From the NCBI GenBank assembly GCA_017642485.1, contig JAGCPC010000046.1, positions 1 to 64,000 of the forward strand: a DNA stretch of 64,000 bases. Reading direction: 5' to 3'. Numbering within the stretch: position 1 is the stretch's first letter; every line of letters starts with the position of its first letter. Under the pieces are notes generated by a model, which worked only from the letters and a program-made list of their open reading frames with translations, had not been told where the DNA came from and did no database searches. Source of the stretch: Prevotella sp. (GTDB taxonomy: Bacteria; Bacteroidota; Bacteroidia; Bacteroidales; Bacteroidaceae). Made by a program: the position numbers and the translations under genes. Shown here piece by piece: positions 17,913-26,440 of the stretch.

Positions 17913-20051
17913 ATGCCCCTACCAATAACTAATCCAACGATTGCATTTTTTGTCGTGCTGCTGATAATACTCATCGCGCCCATCGTGATGAGCAAGTTGC
18001 GCATACCTCATATCATCGGCATGGTGCTGGCAGGTGTCATCATTGGACGCTATGGACTCAATATATTGGAGCGTGACTCCTCATTTGAACTCTTCGGACG
18101 CGTAGGACTGCTGTACATCATATTTCTCGCAGGCATCGAGATGGACCTTGAAGGACTGAGAAAAAAACTGCGACAAGTAGGAATCTTCGGCATACTGACG
18201 TTTTTCGTACCATTCTGCATAACGTATATAGCAGGCATCACACTGCTGGGCTATAGTCCCCTCGCCACAGTATTGCTCTCGTGTATCATGGCGTCAAACA
18301 CGCTTATAGCCTACCCTATCGTGGCACGTTATGGCCTACAGAAGCATCATGTGACGACCATCTCCGTCGGAGCCTCCATGTTATCACTGTTTACATCATT
18401 GGTAGTTGTGGCAGCAGTGGTAGGCATGGGTAGCGAGGAGGGTAGCAAATGGTACTTCTGGCCTCTGTTTGTCATCAAACTCGTATGCTACTGTGCCGCC
18501 ATGCTGTATGCCATACCACGTCTGACACGCCTATTTCTGCGCCGATACAGTGACGCCGTGATGCAATACATATTTGTCATGGCAATGATGTTTATGAGTG
18601 CAGCCCTGTGCGAACTCATCGGACTGGAGGGAGTGCTTGGTGCCTTTCTCAGTGGACTGATACTCAACCGCTTCATACCAATCATGTCGCCACTGATGAA
18701 CCGCATAGAGTTTATCGGCAATGCCCTCTTCATACCATATTTCCTCATCGGCGTAGGCATGCTTATCAACATACGCCTGCTACTACAGCCAGAGGTACTC
18801 GTCATCGTAGCAGTGATAGCTATAGTAGGTACGATGGGCAAGGCGCTGGCTGCATACATATCGTGTGTAGGATTTAAGATGTCGTGGGTAGAGGGGCACC
18901 TCATGTTTGGCCTAACCTCAGCCCATGCCGCAGGCAGTATCGCAATGGCAATGATAGGCATGAGCATAGCAATGCCAGGAGGCGGTTACCTCATCGATGA
19001 CGGCATGATGAACGGTATCGTCACCATGATACTTATCACCTGTATCATATCAACTATAACCACCGAGAATGCTTCCAAGACGCTGGTACTCCGAGAGGAA
19101 GAGAGCCGTCTAAGCAATGGGGAACGACTCTCTACGAGTTTCGATGATGAGAAGATACTCATTCCTGTGAAATATCCTGAAACGTGCGACACCCTCATGC
19201 ACCTCGCTATCATGATGCGCAACAGAGAACTCAACCGCGGTCTGATAGCACTCAACGTGGTATATGACGATGACGACGTAGAGCAAAATCAACGCAGGGG
19301 ACAACAAATACTGCAACAGGTGACACAAACCGCCAACGCCGCTGACGTGAGGATACAGACACAAGTGCGTCTTGCCACCAACATAGCCAACGGCATCAAG
19401 CATGCTTTTAAGGAATACGATTGTTCGGAGATAATATTCGGCGTGCATATACACCCCAACTCACGACGAGTATTCTGGGGTGAGTTTGCCCAAAGCGTAT
19501 TTAATGGCCTCTCACGACAGATTATCATAGCTCGTTGCACCCAACCATTTGCCACGCTCCGTGCCATACAGGTTGTAGTACCCTCACGCGCTGAATACGA
19601 ACCAGGCTTCTACCGTTGGCTTGAGCGCTTATGCCGTCTGGCCAAGGCACTGGAATGTCGCATAGTGTTCCATGCCACAAGCGCCACCATATCACTCATC
19701 AAGATGTACATAGAAAGTCGGCACCCACACGTGAGAGCCGAATATACCGAAATGCCAAAGTGGATAGGGCTCATCGATGTCGCAGAAAATACCCCATCCG
19801 ACAACATGCTCGTCATCATAACGGCACGTCAGGGCACGGTATCGTACAAGGCTGCTATAGACCGTCTGCCCGACGAACTCACCGAGCATTATCACGGTAC
19901 AAACCTCATGATTATATTCCCTGACCAATACGGACCAGCCCCTGAAACGCTGACATTCACCTCAATACAACATAAAGAAGAAGTGTCAGCATATCAGGAG
20001 CTCCGTAAGTGGTGGACCAAACTACGGTGGTTTATCAGGTCATCTCGGTAA
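17913..20051 (+). CDS. CPA2-family cation:proton antiporter with C-terminal Usp-like region
   Basis: A 712-residue inner-membrane antiporter. Residues about 8-390 are strongly hydrophobic with around 12 segments and family landmarks (IPHIIGMVLAGVIIGRYG, IFLAGIEMDLEGLRK, LEGVLGAFLSGLILNRFI, GLTSAHAAGSIAMA). The C-terminal 300 residues are soluble and show an alpha/beta layout resembling tandem universal-stress-protein domains (ILIPVKYPETCDTLMHLAI, then VVPSRAEYEPGFYRWLERL), possibly a nucleotide-sensing regulator. Exchange is probably Na+/H+ or K+/H+; the ion cannot be read from sequence. The 3' end overlaps the convergent CobW gene by 17 bp. Confidence 0.9.
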   Translation: MPLPITNPTIAFFVVLLIILIAPIVMSKLRIPHIIGMVLAGVIIGRYGLNILERDSSFELFGRVGLLYIIFLAGIEMDLEGLRKKLRQVGIFGILTFFVPFCITYIAGITLLGYSPLATVLLSCIMASNTLIAYPIVARYGLQKHHVTTISVGASMLSLFTSLVVVAAVVGMGSEEGSKWYFWPLFVIKLVCYCAAMLYAIPRLTRLFLRRYSDAVMQYIFVMAMMFMSAALCELIGLEGVLGAFLSGLILNRFIPIMSPLMNRIEFIGNALFIPYFLIGVGMLINIRLLLQPEVLVIVAVIAIVGTMGKALAAYISCVGFKMSWVEGHLMFGLTSAHAAGSIAMAMIGMSIAMPGGGYLIDDGMMNGIVTMILITCIISTITTENASKTLVLREEESRLSNGERLSTSFDDEKILIPVKYPETCDTLMHLAIMMRNRELNRGLIALNVVYDDDDVEQNQRRGQQILQQVTQTANAADVRIQTQVRLATNIANGIKHAFKEYDCSEIIFGVHIHPNSRRVFWGEFAQSVFNGLSRQIIIARCTQPFATLRAIQVVVPSRAEYEPGFYRWLERLCRLAKALECRIVFHATSATISLIKMYIESRHPHVRAEYTEMPKWIGLIDVAENTPSDNMLVIITARQGTVSYKAAIDRLPDELTEHYHGTNLMIIFPDQYGPAPETLTFTSIQHKEEVSAYQELRKWWTKLRWFIRSSR

Positions 20052-21366
20052 GACAAGCATCAAGTTCGGCCTTGATGGCTGCTGCATCAAGATGCTGACC
20101 TATGAAAACAATCTTCTGCTGACGGTCACCATAACGATCGTCCCAATCACGATTTACACCAGGATTGTCTATACGGAACTGACGTAGTTCGTCAGCCGGC
20201 ATAGTGGCATACCACTGCCCAGCATTCTGCAACTGCACCTGGCGACCTGCTTGTTCGAATATATAGCAAAGTGTGGGCTGATCCTCAAACCAACAAAGTC
20301 CCTTAGCCCTTATGACGCTCTTTGGCCAGCGACGTGCTACAAAATCGTCAAAGAGTGTGATATCAAAGGGCTTGCGAGCATAATATACGTATGTGCCTAT
20401 ACCATACTCCTCTGTATGGCTATGGCCATCATGATCGTGGTGATGATGGTGATGATGGCCACATGTACACTCTCCTCCGTGATGCGAATCGCAGTCCTCA
20501 TCATGCTCATGATGATGGTGCTCATGCTCATGATGCTCATGTTCTTCCTCATGGTGTTCATGATGATGGTGCTCTTCGTTTTCGTTCCCGTTACTGTGCT
20601 CTTCTATTTCCTTGATCCATGCCGCTGAAGTTGCCACATCATCAAAGTCGAACATGCCTGTGCCGAGAATATCGTCAAAATCTACATCACCGTAGTTACA
20701 GTCTATTATCTTTGCCTTGGGTTGCAGAGCACGTACTATCTGGCGCACACGTTCCAGTTCCTCTGGTGACACCTCGTCTGCCTTGTTGAGCAATACGATG
20801 TTGCAAAACTCTATCTGCTGAATAACAAGGTTCTCTATATCCTCTTCATCACGCTTTGCACCGAGAAGACTCTTACCACAACCAAACTCGTCCTTCATGC
20901 GTAGAGCATCAACAACCGTAACAATGCAGTCAAGACGCGGTATCGCTCCTAAACTGTACTGCGCACCCATGCTCGGTATCGAACATATAGTCTGTGCTAT
21001 GGGAGCCGGTTCGCATATACCGCTTGCCTCGATGACGATATAGTCAAACTTCTGCATACGAGTGATATCGCTGATCTGCTGCACCAGGTCCATCTTGAGC
21101 GAACAGCATATACAACCATTTTGCAAGGCCACGAGAGAGTCGTCCTTCTCTGCCACTATGCCTCCTTTCTGGATAAGGTCGGCATCGATATTTACCTCAC
21201 CTATATCATTGACGATGACGGCAAAGCGTATGCCCTGTTCGTTTTTCAGTATGCGGTTGAGTAGTGTCGTTTTTCCACTGCCTAAGTAACCCGTGAGCAG
21301 TAATACGGGGATTTCTCCCCCTACGAGTGTAGCACCTATGGTGCTTTCTGTTGTCTGATTGTTCAT
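20035..21366 (-). CDS. CobW/COG0523 GTPase with long His-rich region
   Basis: A 443-residue G3E-family GTPase of the COG0523 metallochaperone group. Walker A is LTGYLGSGKTTLLNRIL (residues about 22-38), the metal-binding CxCC is NGCICCSLKMDLV (about 83-95), Walker B is DYIVIEASGICEP, and NKAD sits near 195. A CobW_C domain closes the protein (VIRAKGLCWFEDQP). Residues about 255-320 hold around 30 histidines with Glu/Asp and a CTCGHHH cluster, suggesting Zn(II) or Ni(II) storage. Part of that region (GNENEE, nt about 20573-20592) is encoded by hexamer-like repeats. No Zur box was identified. The metal is inferred. Confidence 0.9.
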   Translation of the reverse strand: MNNQTTESTIGATLVGGEIPVLLLTGYLGSGKTTLLNRILKNEQGIRFAVIVNDIGEVNIDADLIQKGGIVAEKDDSLVALQNGCICCSLKMDLVQQISDITRMQKFDYIVIEASGICEPAPIAQTICSIPSMGAQYSLGAIPRLDCIVTVVDALRMKDEFGCGKSLLGAKRDEEDIENLVIQQIEFCNIVLLNKADEVSPEELERVRQIVRALQPKAKIIDCNYGDVDFDDILGTGMFDFDDVATSAAWIKEIEEHSNGNENEEHHHHEHHEEEHEHHEHEHHHHEHDEDCDSHHGGECTCGHHHHHHHDHDGHSHTEEYGIGTYVYYARKPFDITLFDDFVARRWPKSVIRAKGLCWFEDQPTLCYIFEQAGRQVQLQNAGQWYATMPADELRQFRIDNPGVNRDWDDRYGDRQQKIVFIGQHLDAAAIKAELDACLTEMT

Positions 21367-21400
21367 TGTTCTGTATATATAATTCTATTGTCTTTTTACA

Positions 21401-22567
21401 TCAATCCATGCGGTCGCGATAGTCCTCATAAGTATAGTGGCGCAATGTGACAAGGGTGCCATCAGTGCGGAGCAATGCTATGTCGGGATGACTGACACCA
21501 TTGAACATGGTGGTCTTGACCGTAGTGTAGTGTAGCATATCCTCGAATATGATGTTTTCGCCTACCTGAAGGGGGTGGTCAAACTGCCATGTACCCATCC
21601 AGTCACCCGAAAGACATGAGCAGCCACCGAGTCGGTAGTTGAAAGTTGAGGGTTCATCCACGAGTTTCGCTCCCCTCACTGTAGGGTGATAAGGCATCTC
21701 GAGACAGTCTGGCATATGACAGGTGAAGGAGACATTGAGGATGGCCGTGCGTATGCCCTTATCCTCCACTATGTCAACTACTTGCGCAACGAGTGGTCCT
21801 GTCTGCCACGCAAAGGCGGAACCTGGTTCAAGTATAACGTGCAACCAAGGATAGCGCTCCTTGAAGTCTTTCAATAGATGTATCATGCGCGGCACATCGT
21901 AATCGTCACGCGTCATGAGGTGACCACCACCGAAGTTTATCCATCTTATCTTAGGAAACCATGATGAGAAACGTTCTTCTATATGCTGAAGGGTACGCTC
22001 AAACACATCGGAGCCTGATTCGCAGTGGCAATGGCAGTGGAAACCTGTAAGTAGATTGAAATCAACATAGTCCTTATGTGCCTCCAACACATCAGCTGTG
22101 ACACCAAAACGTGTACCTGGAGCACAGGGATTGTATAGCAATGTCTCGACCTCCGAATACTCAGGATTTATACGCAGTCCGAAGGCGCCACCCCACCCTT
22201 TTTCCCTCAGCGCAGCGGCATAGCGGGCATACTGCGACAGGGAATTGAATGTGATATGTGAGGAGTATTGGGCTATCTCGTCTATCTCATAGTCTGTATA
22301 GGCAGGGGAATAAGTGTGGGCAGGCACACCAAACTCCTCAAATGCCAGTCGCGCCTCATGTAGCGAACTCGCCGTAGTAGCGCCGATATACTCACGAAAT
22401 ATGGGAAACGTCTTCCATAGGGCATACGCCTTAAAAGCCAAGATGATTTCCACATCGGCCTCCTGCGCCACCTTACTTATAAGAGAGAGGTTACGACGTA
22501 GCAATGACTCCTCAAGGACGTATGTGGGACGGTGTATATTATTCAGTATGTTGGTATCAATTACCAT
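21401..22567 (-). CDS. nspC: Carboxynorspermidine/carboxyspermidine decarboxylase
   Basis: PLP enzyme of the alternative spermidine pathway that decarboxylates carboxyspermidine. 388 residues; the PLP lysine is in ILAFKAYALWKTFP (about residue 46), followed by TTASSLHEARLA, the HCHCHCESGSDVFERTL segment and the C-terminal GCSCLSGDWMG with the catalytic cysteine. The ATG at 22567 has a TAnnTTTG-type box on the minus strand about 35 bp upstream. With aguA and aguB at 31.9-33.8 kb the window encodes putrescine formation and the last spermidine step; carboxyspermidine dehydrogenase is not here. Confidence 0.93.
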   Translation of the reverse strand: MVIDTNILNNIHRPTYVLEESLLRRNLSLISKVAQEADVEIILAFKAYALWKTFPIFREYIGATTASSLHEARLAFEEFGVPAHTYSPAYTDYEIDEIAQYSSHITFNSLSQYARYAAALREKGWGGAFGLRINPEYSEVETLLYNPCAPGTRFGVTADVLEAHKDYVDFNLLTGFHCHCHCESGSDVFERTLQHIEERFSSWFPKIRWINFGGGHLMTRDDYDVPRMIHLLKDFKERYPWLHVILEPGSAFAWQTGPLVAQVVDIVEDKGIRTAILNVSFTCHMPDCLEMPYHPTVRGAKLVDEPSTFNYRLGGCSCLSGDWMGTWQFDHPLQVGENIIFEDMLHYTTVKTTMFNGVSHPDIALLRTDGTLVTLRHYTYEDYRDRMD

Positions 22568-22599
22568 GGGGATAATATAATTTATTCTAATTTTGAGTG

Positions 22600-22607
22600 C
22601 AAAATTA
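22600..22607 (-). promoter_or_regulatory. -7 box for nspC
   Basis: The minus strand reads TAATTTTG followed by CA, matching TAnnTTTG. It is divergent from the box of the ThiE-like gene. Confidence 0.55.
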
Positions 22608-22649
22608 ACTTTTATATTCGAGAAAATTGCATGTTTCGCAAAATTTTCT

Positions 22650-22657
22650 TACTTTTG
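22650..22657 (+). promoter_or_regulatory. -7 box for the ThiE-like gene
   Basis: TACTTTTG followed by CA lies 16 bases before the ATG at 22674. The predicted leader is only about 10 nt, too short for a TPP riboswitch. Confidence 0.6.
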
Positions 22658-22673
22658 CATTAAATTAGAGCGT

Positions 22674-23279
22674 ATGAAACTGATAGTTATGACCCAACCC
22701 ACGTTTTTCGTGGAGGAGGACAAAATACTGACAGCATTATTTGACGAAGGACTTGATACTCTGCATATCAACAAGCCCAATTCCGAACCTTTATACGAAG
22801 AGAGGTTGTTATCGTTGTTGCCAAAGAGTTGCTACGATGACGTGGTGGTACACCAGCACTACTACCTGAAACAAGAATACGACCTAAAGGGAATACATAT
22901 CAATGATCCCGAGACACCTACCCCCGATGGGTTCAGGAAGCATGTGACACGTAGCACTCAAAACATCGGCGATCTCAAAGAGATGAAGAAACAATGCGAC
23001 TATGTCATGTTACACTCACTCTTTGACTCACTGCACAACGACTACAAGGCATCGCTCACCATAGAGGAGATGCAGGACGCAAGAAAGAAGGGGCTGATTG
23101 ATAAAAAAGTGTATGCCCTAGGAGGCATGAGTCTGGAGAATATACAGATAGCCAAAGACCTAGGCTTTGGAGGTGTGGTGATATGTGGAGATTTATGGAA
23201 CCGTTTCAATATTCAGCATGAGATAGACTTCCATGCACTCATAGACCACTTCAAGAAACTAAAGAAAGCAACAAACTAA
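22674..23279 (+). CDS. Thiamine phosphate synthase/TenI-like protein
   Basis: A 201-residue TIM-barrel protein of the ThiE/TenI superfamily (KLIVMTQPTFFVEEDKILTALFDEGLDTLHINKP at the N-terminus; GIHIND and VYALGGMSLENIQIAKDLGFGGVVICGDLW later). The ALGG and GGVV glycine loops bind the phosphate. I chose ATG 22674 because it aligns with the family start and lies just after a promoter box; an upstream TTG in frame would include the promoter. The gene is isolated from other thi genes and has no TPP riboswitch, so it may be a TenI-like paralogue rather than the main ThiE. prs follows 16 bp downstream. Confidence 0.75.
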   Translation: MKLIVMTQPTFFVEEDKILTALFDEGLDTLHINKPNSEPLYEERLLSLLPKSCYDDVVVHQHYYLKQEYDLKGIHINDPETPTPDGFRKHVTRSTQNIGDLKEMKKQCDYVMLHSLFDSLHNDYKASLTIEEMQDARKKGLIDKKVYALGGMSLENIQIAKDLGFGGVVICGDLWNRFNIQHEIDFHALIDHFKKLKKATN

Positions 23280-23295
23280 TATTTATTATACCACA

Positions 23296-24240
23296 ATGGC
23301 AGAAGAGAATAAAAACTTTATGGTTTTCTCAGGTACTGCAACGCGCTACCTGGCAGAGAAGATCTGTGCAAGTCTCGGTTGTCCACTTGGCAACTTGGTG
23401 ATGACAAAATTCAGCGACGGCGAGTTTGCCGTAAGTTTCGAAGAGAGTATTCGCGGACGCGACATCTTCTTGGTACAGAGCACATTCCCCAACTCAGACA
23501 ATCTGATGGAACTGCTCCTTATGATTGACGCAGCTAAGCGTGCATCAGCCAAGACTATCAATGCCGTGATACCTTACTTCGGTTGGGCACGTCAGGATCG
23601 TAAGGACAAACCACGTGTGTCTATCGGTGCCAAACTCGTTGCCGATATGCTCAGCGTTGCTGGCATAGATCGCCTCATCACTATGGACCTTCATGCCGAC
23701 CAGATACAGGGTTTCTTCAATGTTCCTGTGGATCACCTGTATGGCTCTGGTGTCATACTGCCATATCTTGAGAAACTGAGAACTGACGATATGGTGATAG
23801 CATCACCTGATGTTGGCGGTGCAAAACGTGCCAAGAGCTATGCCAAATATCTTGATTGTCCATTGGTAATGTGCAACAAGACTCGTGCACGCGCCAACGT
23901 CATCGCCGAGATGCAGATTATAGGCGACGTAAAGGGCAAAGATGTGGTAATCGTTGATGATATGGTGGATACCGCTGGCACCATCACAAAGGCGGCAGAC
24001 ATAATGAAGGAGGCTGGAGCTCGCTCCGTAAGAGCTGTAGCAAGCCACTGCGTGATGTCTGGTCCTGCAAGCGAGAGAGTGCAAAACTCTGCCATAGAGG
24101 AAATGATATTCACCGACTCTATCCCTTACACCAACCGCTGTGCCAAGGTTAAGCAACTCAGCGTTGCCGACATGTTTGCCGAGACCATACGCCGAGCTAT
24201 CAATAACGAGTCAATATCTGATCAGTACATTATTAGATAA
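23296..24240 (+). CDS. prs: Ribose-phosphate pyrophosphokinase
   Basis: Makes PRPP from ribose 5-phosphate and ATP for nucleotide, His and Trp synthesis. 314 residues with the class I signatures: ATRYLAEKICASLG, flexible loop YFGWARQDRKDKPRV (about residues 94-108), MDLHADQIQGFF and PRPP-binding VVIVDDMVDTAGTITKAA (about 216-233). Length is normal. The last residues (YIIR) and TAA stop run into a heptamer array. It may be co-transcribed with the ThiE-like gene (16 bp gap). Confidence 0.97.
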   Translation: MAEENKNFMVFSGTATRYLAEKICASLGCPLGNLVMTKFSDGEFAVSFEESIRGRDIFLVQSTFPNSDNLMELLLMIDAAKRASAKTINAVIPYFGWARQDRKDKPRVSIGAKLVADMLSVAGIDRLITMDLHADQIQGFFNVPVDHLYGSGVILPYLEKLRTDDMVIASPDVGGAKRAKSYAKYLDCPLVMCNKTRARANVIAEMQIIGDVKGKDVVIVDDMVDTAGTITKAADIMKEAGARSVRAVASHCVMSGPASERVQNSAIEEMIFTDSIPYTNRCAKVKQLSVADMFAETIRRAINNESISDQYIIR

Positions 24241-24312
24241 TAGATAATAGATGATAGATGCACTTTAATCTATAATCTGTAATCTGTAATCTATAATCTT
24301 TAATCTATAATC
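24236..24312. repeat. Two adjoining heptamer arrays between prs and prmA
   Basis: First AGATAAT / AGATGAT units overlap the prs stop; then seven or so TATAATC / TGTAATC / TTTAATC units extend to the prmA stop. They fill the whole gap between the convergent genes. Confidence 0.9.
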
Positions 24313-24315
24313 TTT

Positions 24316-25182
24316 TTAACTTAGGGTAAGGCAACACCAATTGTTGTCAACCTTACGCGATACTTCATGGAGCCCCAGTGTTTCTGCTTTCTGCAGTAGC
24401 ATTGGGGCATCTTCTTCATAGAAACCAGAGAGGACAAGAGAAGCACCATGCGCCATCACACTGTGAAATGCCTCCATATCCTGCAGCAGTATATTGCGAT
24501 TGATATTAGCCATTACCACGTCAAAGATGCCTTCTACATGCGACAGCACACCAGAGTTGCCCAGTAGCACATCCATCAGCTCTCCCACCCCGTTGAGTAT
24601 TGCGTTGTGGCGAGCATTATCCGTACAAAACTCATCGATATCATACGCCACGACCTCCTTTGCTCCACACTTTATAGCCACAATGCCGAGAATACCCGTA
24701 CCACATCCGCAGTCGAGCACACGTCGAGAGGACAGTGGCAAACCCAGAAGTGTGGATACTATCATGCGCGTCGTCTCGTGATTGCCTGTGCCAAAGGCAT
24801 TGCGCGCCTGGATACCTATCTGTATAGGCGTGCTAAACTGTTCTGCATCCTCTACATGATGAGCATCATATATCGTCACCTTACCATCTACTATGATAGA
24901 AGCAAAGCCCTCTGCCTCCCATGTCTCATTCCAATCCTGATCGGGAATGTCTTCTGTGACGTAGGTTATCGCGACGTCTGAGATGGGGAAGTGCTCTACC
25001 ATTTCCTTCACCATAGTCTCAGAGTAATGCTCCTGCTGTATGTATCCCACTATACCGCCGTCACTGTCCACAAAACTCTCATAACCTATCTCACCACATG
25101 AGTCGGCGAGCAGTTCGCGGGAGGGTTGCATGAGTTCTTCTGAAGGTACCTCAATATTGAATGTCGTAGATAGATATTTCAT
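24316..25182 (-). CDS. prmA: Ribosomal protein L11 methyltransferase
   Basis: SAM-dependent methyltransferase modifying ribosomal protein L11. The 288-residue protein has the N-terminal substrate-recognition domain and a class I core: GTGNHETTRMIVSTLLG (residues about 130-146), VLDCGCGTGILGIVAIKCGAKEVVAYDID (split over 155-183), VMANINRNILL. A box matching TAnnTTTG on the minus strand (25215-25222) supports the ATG at 25182. It is convergent with prs and divergent from the following secreted-protein gene. Confidence 0.93.
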   Translation of the reverse strand: MKYLSTTFNIEVPSEELMQPSRELLADSCGEIGYESFVDSDGGIVGYIQQEHYSETMVKEMVEHFPISDVAITYVTEDIPDQDWNETWEAEGFASIIVDGKVTIYDAHHVEDAEQFSTPIQIGIQARNAFGTGNHETTRMIVSTLLGLPLSSRRVLDCGCGTGILGIVAIKCGAKEVVAYDIDEFCTDNARHNAILNGVGELMDVLLGNSGVLSHVEGIFDVVMANINRNILLQDMEAFHSVMAHGASLVLSGFYEEDAPMLLQKAETLGLHEVSRKVDNNWCCLTLS

Positions 25183-25214
25183 CGTTTTGGGCTATAATTG
25201 TTAAAAAAACAGTG

Positions 25215-25222
25215 CAAATATA
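25215..25222 (-). promoter_or_regulatory. -7 box for prmA
   Basis: The minus strand reads TATATTTG followed by CA, about 33 bp from the start codon. Confidence 0.55.
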
Positions 25223-25265
25223 ATAAAAATTAGGGAATTGTATATTTTTTCTTAGGGTTTTTCCG

Positions 25266-25273
25266 TAAATTTG
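25266..25273 (+). promoter_or_regulatory. -7 box for the W/Y/G-rich secreted protein gene
   Basis: TAAATTTG followed by CA matches TAnnTTTG, about 70 bp before the chosen ATG. Confidence 0.55.
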
Positions 25274-25343
25274 CATTAAATTTATAGATAATTTTGCATT
25301 ATCAAAACGAAACGTGAGGTTTCCGACCTCTCAAAACAAGCGT

Positions 25344-26279
25344 ATGATCATGAGAAAATTACTATTCCTATCAGCAGTCATCATGATGTGTACATGCGGA
25401 GCATGGGCACAGGATGACATGTACTTCACCCCATCCAAAAAGGCGAAGGAGGTGGCAAAAGCTAATTATGAGAAAGCCCGTGAGACGTACTACTGTGGCT
25501 CAGACCGCGACGTCGATGAGTACAATCGTCGTATGCGGCCCTCTGTGCCCAATGGCTACATCACACCAATAAGTGACACTGGTGACACCACGCTTGTCAT
25601 CACGAGCGACTCCATAGGCAATGATGTGATTGACTTCAAGAGTGGCTCTGGCATATACCCCAGCGATGATGACTACACCTACAGCAAGCGCTTAGAGCGT
25701 TTTGATGGCGGCAAACCAGTGGTGGTGAATGTGTATGTGAGAGACCCTTGGTACATCGACCCTTGGTACATCGACCCATGGTATGACCCTTGGTTCCATG
25801 ACTCATGGTACTTCAGCAGTGGGTATCGATGGGGATGGTACGGTTCACGATGGTATGCTGGCTGGGGGTGGCACTCCCCTTGGTATGGCCCATGGTACGA
25901 CCCTTGGTTCTATGGTCCACGCTATCATCATAGTGTATATGTGCCTGCAAGACATCATGGAGGCGGCATAGACCGAGGCAGACCAGCAGTGAGAGCACAC
26001 CGTGGTGGCGACTTCGGACGCAATGCCAACAGGGGATACTCCCACTCTGGCTCAAGAGGTGGATACAATAATTCATCACGCAGCAGCGGTTACGGTGGCC
26101 ACAGCGGCTACGGAGGCCATAGCAGCGGAGGCTCATTCGGAGGCAGCAGTCGTGGCGGTGGTTCATTTGGCGGAGGCAGCTTCGGCGGACACAGCGGAGG
26201 TTCCTTCGGCGGACACAGTGGCGGTGGTTCCTTCGGTGGACATAGCGGAGGCGGTGGCGCACGCGGAGGACGTCGATAG
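25344..26279 (+). CDS. Secreted low-complexity protein rich in Trp/Tyr then Gly/Ser/His
   Basis: I do not recognise a named family. About 311 residues: signal peptide (MRKLLFLSAVIMMCTCGAWA), a charged ordinary region to about residue 130, then an aromatic tract (WYIDPWYIDPWYDPWF and similar, about 22 Trp and Tyr within 70 residues), then a Gly/Ser/His C-terminal half with repeats SFGGHSGG. ATG 25344 or 25350 precedes the signal peptide; an upstream GTG is less likely. The pattern suggests an extracellular or outer-membrane-attached low-complexity protein. The stop (CGA TAG) is the first unit of a heptamer array. Confidence 0.7.
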   Translation: MIMRKLLFLSAVIMMCTCGAWAQDDMYFTPSKKAKEVAKANYEKARETYYCGSDRDVDEYNRRMRPSVPNGYITPISDTGDTTLVITSDSIGNDVIDFKSGSGIYPSDDDYTYSKRLERFDGGKPVVVNVYVRDPWYIDPWYIDPWYDPWFHDSWYFSSGYRWGWYGSRWYAGWGWHSPWYGPWYDPWFYGPRYHHSVYVPARHHGGGIDRGRPAVRAHRGGDFGRNANRGYSHSGSRGGYNNSSRSSGYGGHSGYGGHSSGGSFGGSSRGGGSFGGGSFGGHSGGSFGGHSGGGSFGGHSGGGGARGGRR

Positions 26280-26332
26280 TTGATAGTTGACAGTCGATAG
26301 TTGATAGTTGACAGTTGATAGTTGACGGTTTA
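26273..26332. repeat. Heptamer array spanning the stop of the secreted-protein gene
   Basis: About eight units (TAGTTGA, CAGTTGA, CAGTCGA, CGGTTTA). It begins in the last codons, supplies the stop, and ends just before a promoter box. Confidence 0.9.
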
Positions 26333-26339
26333 CGGGTTC

Positions 26340-26347
26340 TATCTTTG
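26340..26347 (+). promoter_or_regulatory. -7 box for the FadL-like gene
   Basis: TATCTTTG followed by CA lies directly after the heptamer array and about 93 bp before the ATG. Inside the leader, two CAATTG-containing dyads (26350-26365 and 26380-26396) can pair. Confidence 0.55.
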
Positions 26348-26440
26348 CAATTGTCAATTGCAAAAAAAATAGTTCTATCATGGCAATTGCCAATTGCAAA
26401 AAACAAAAAAAATAAGCAAAATAACAAAACGTACAAGCAT

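Noticed and set aside
22568..22673. TPP riboswitch upstream of the ThiE-like gene
   Set aside because: The space between the promoter box and ATG is about 16 bases, too short for the THI element, and no conserved TPP core sequence is seen.
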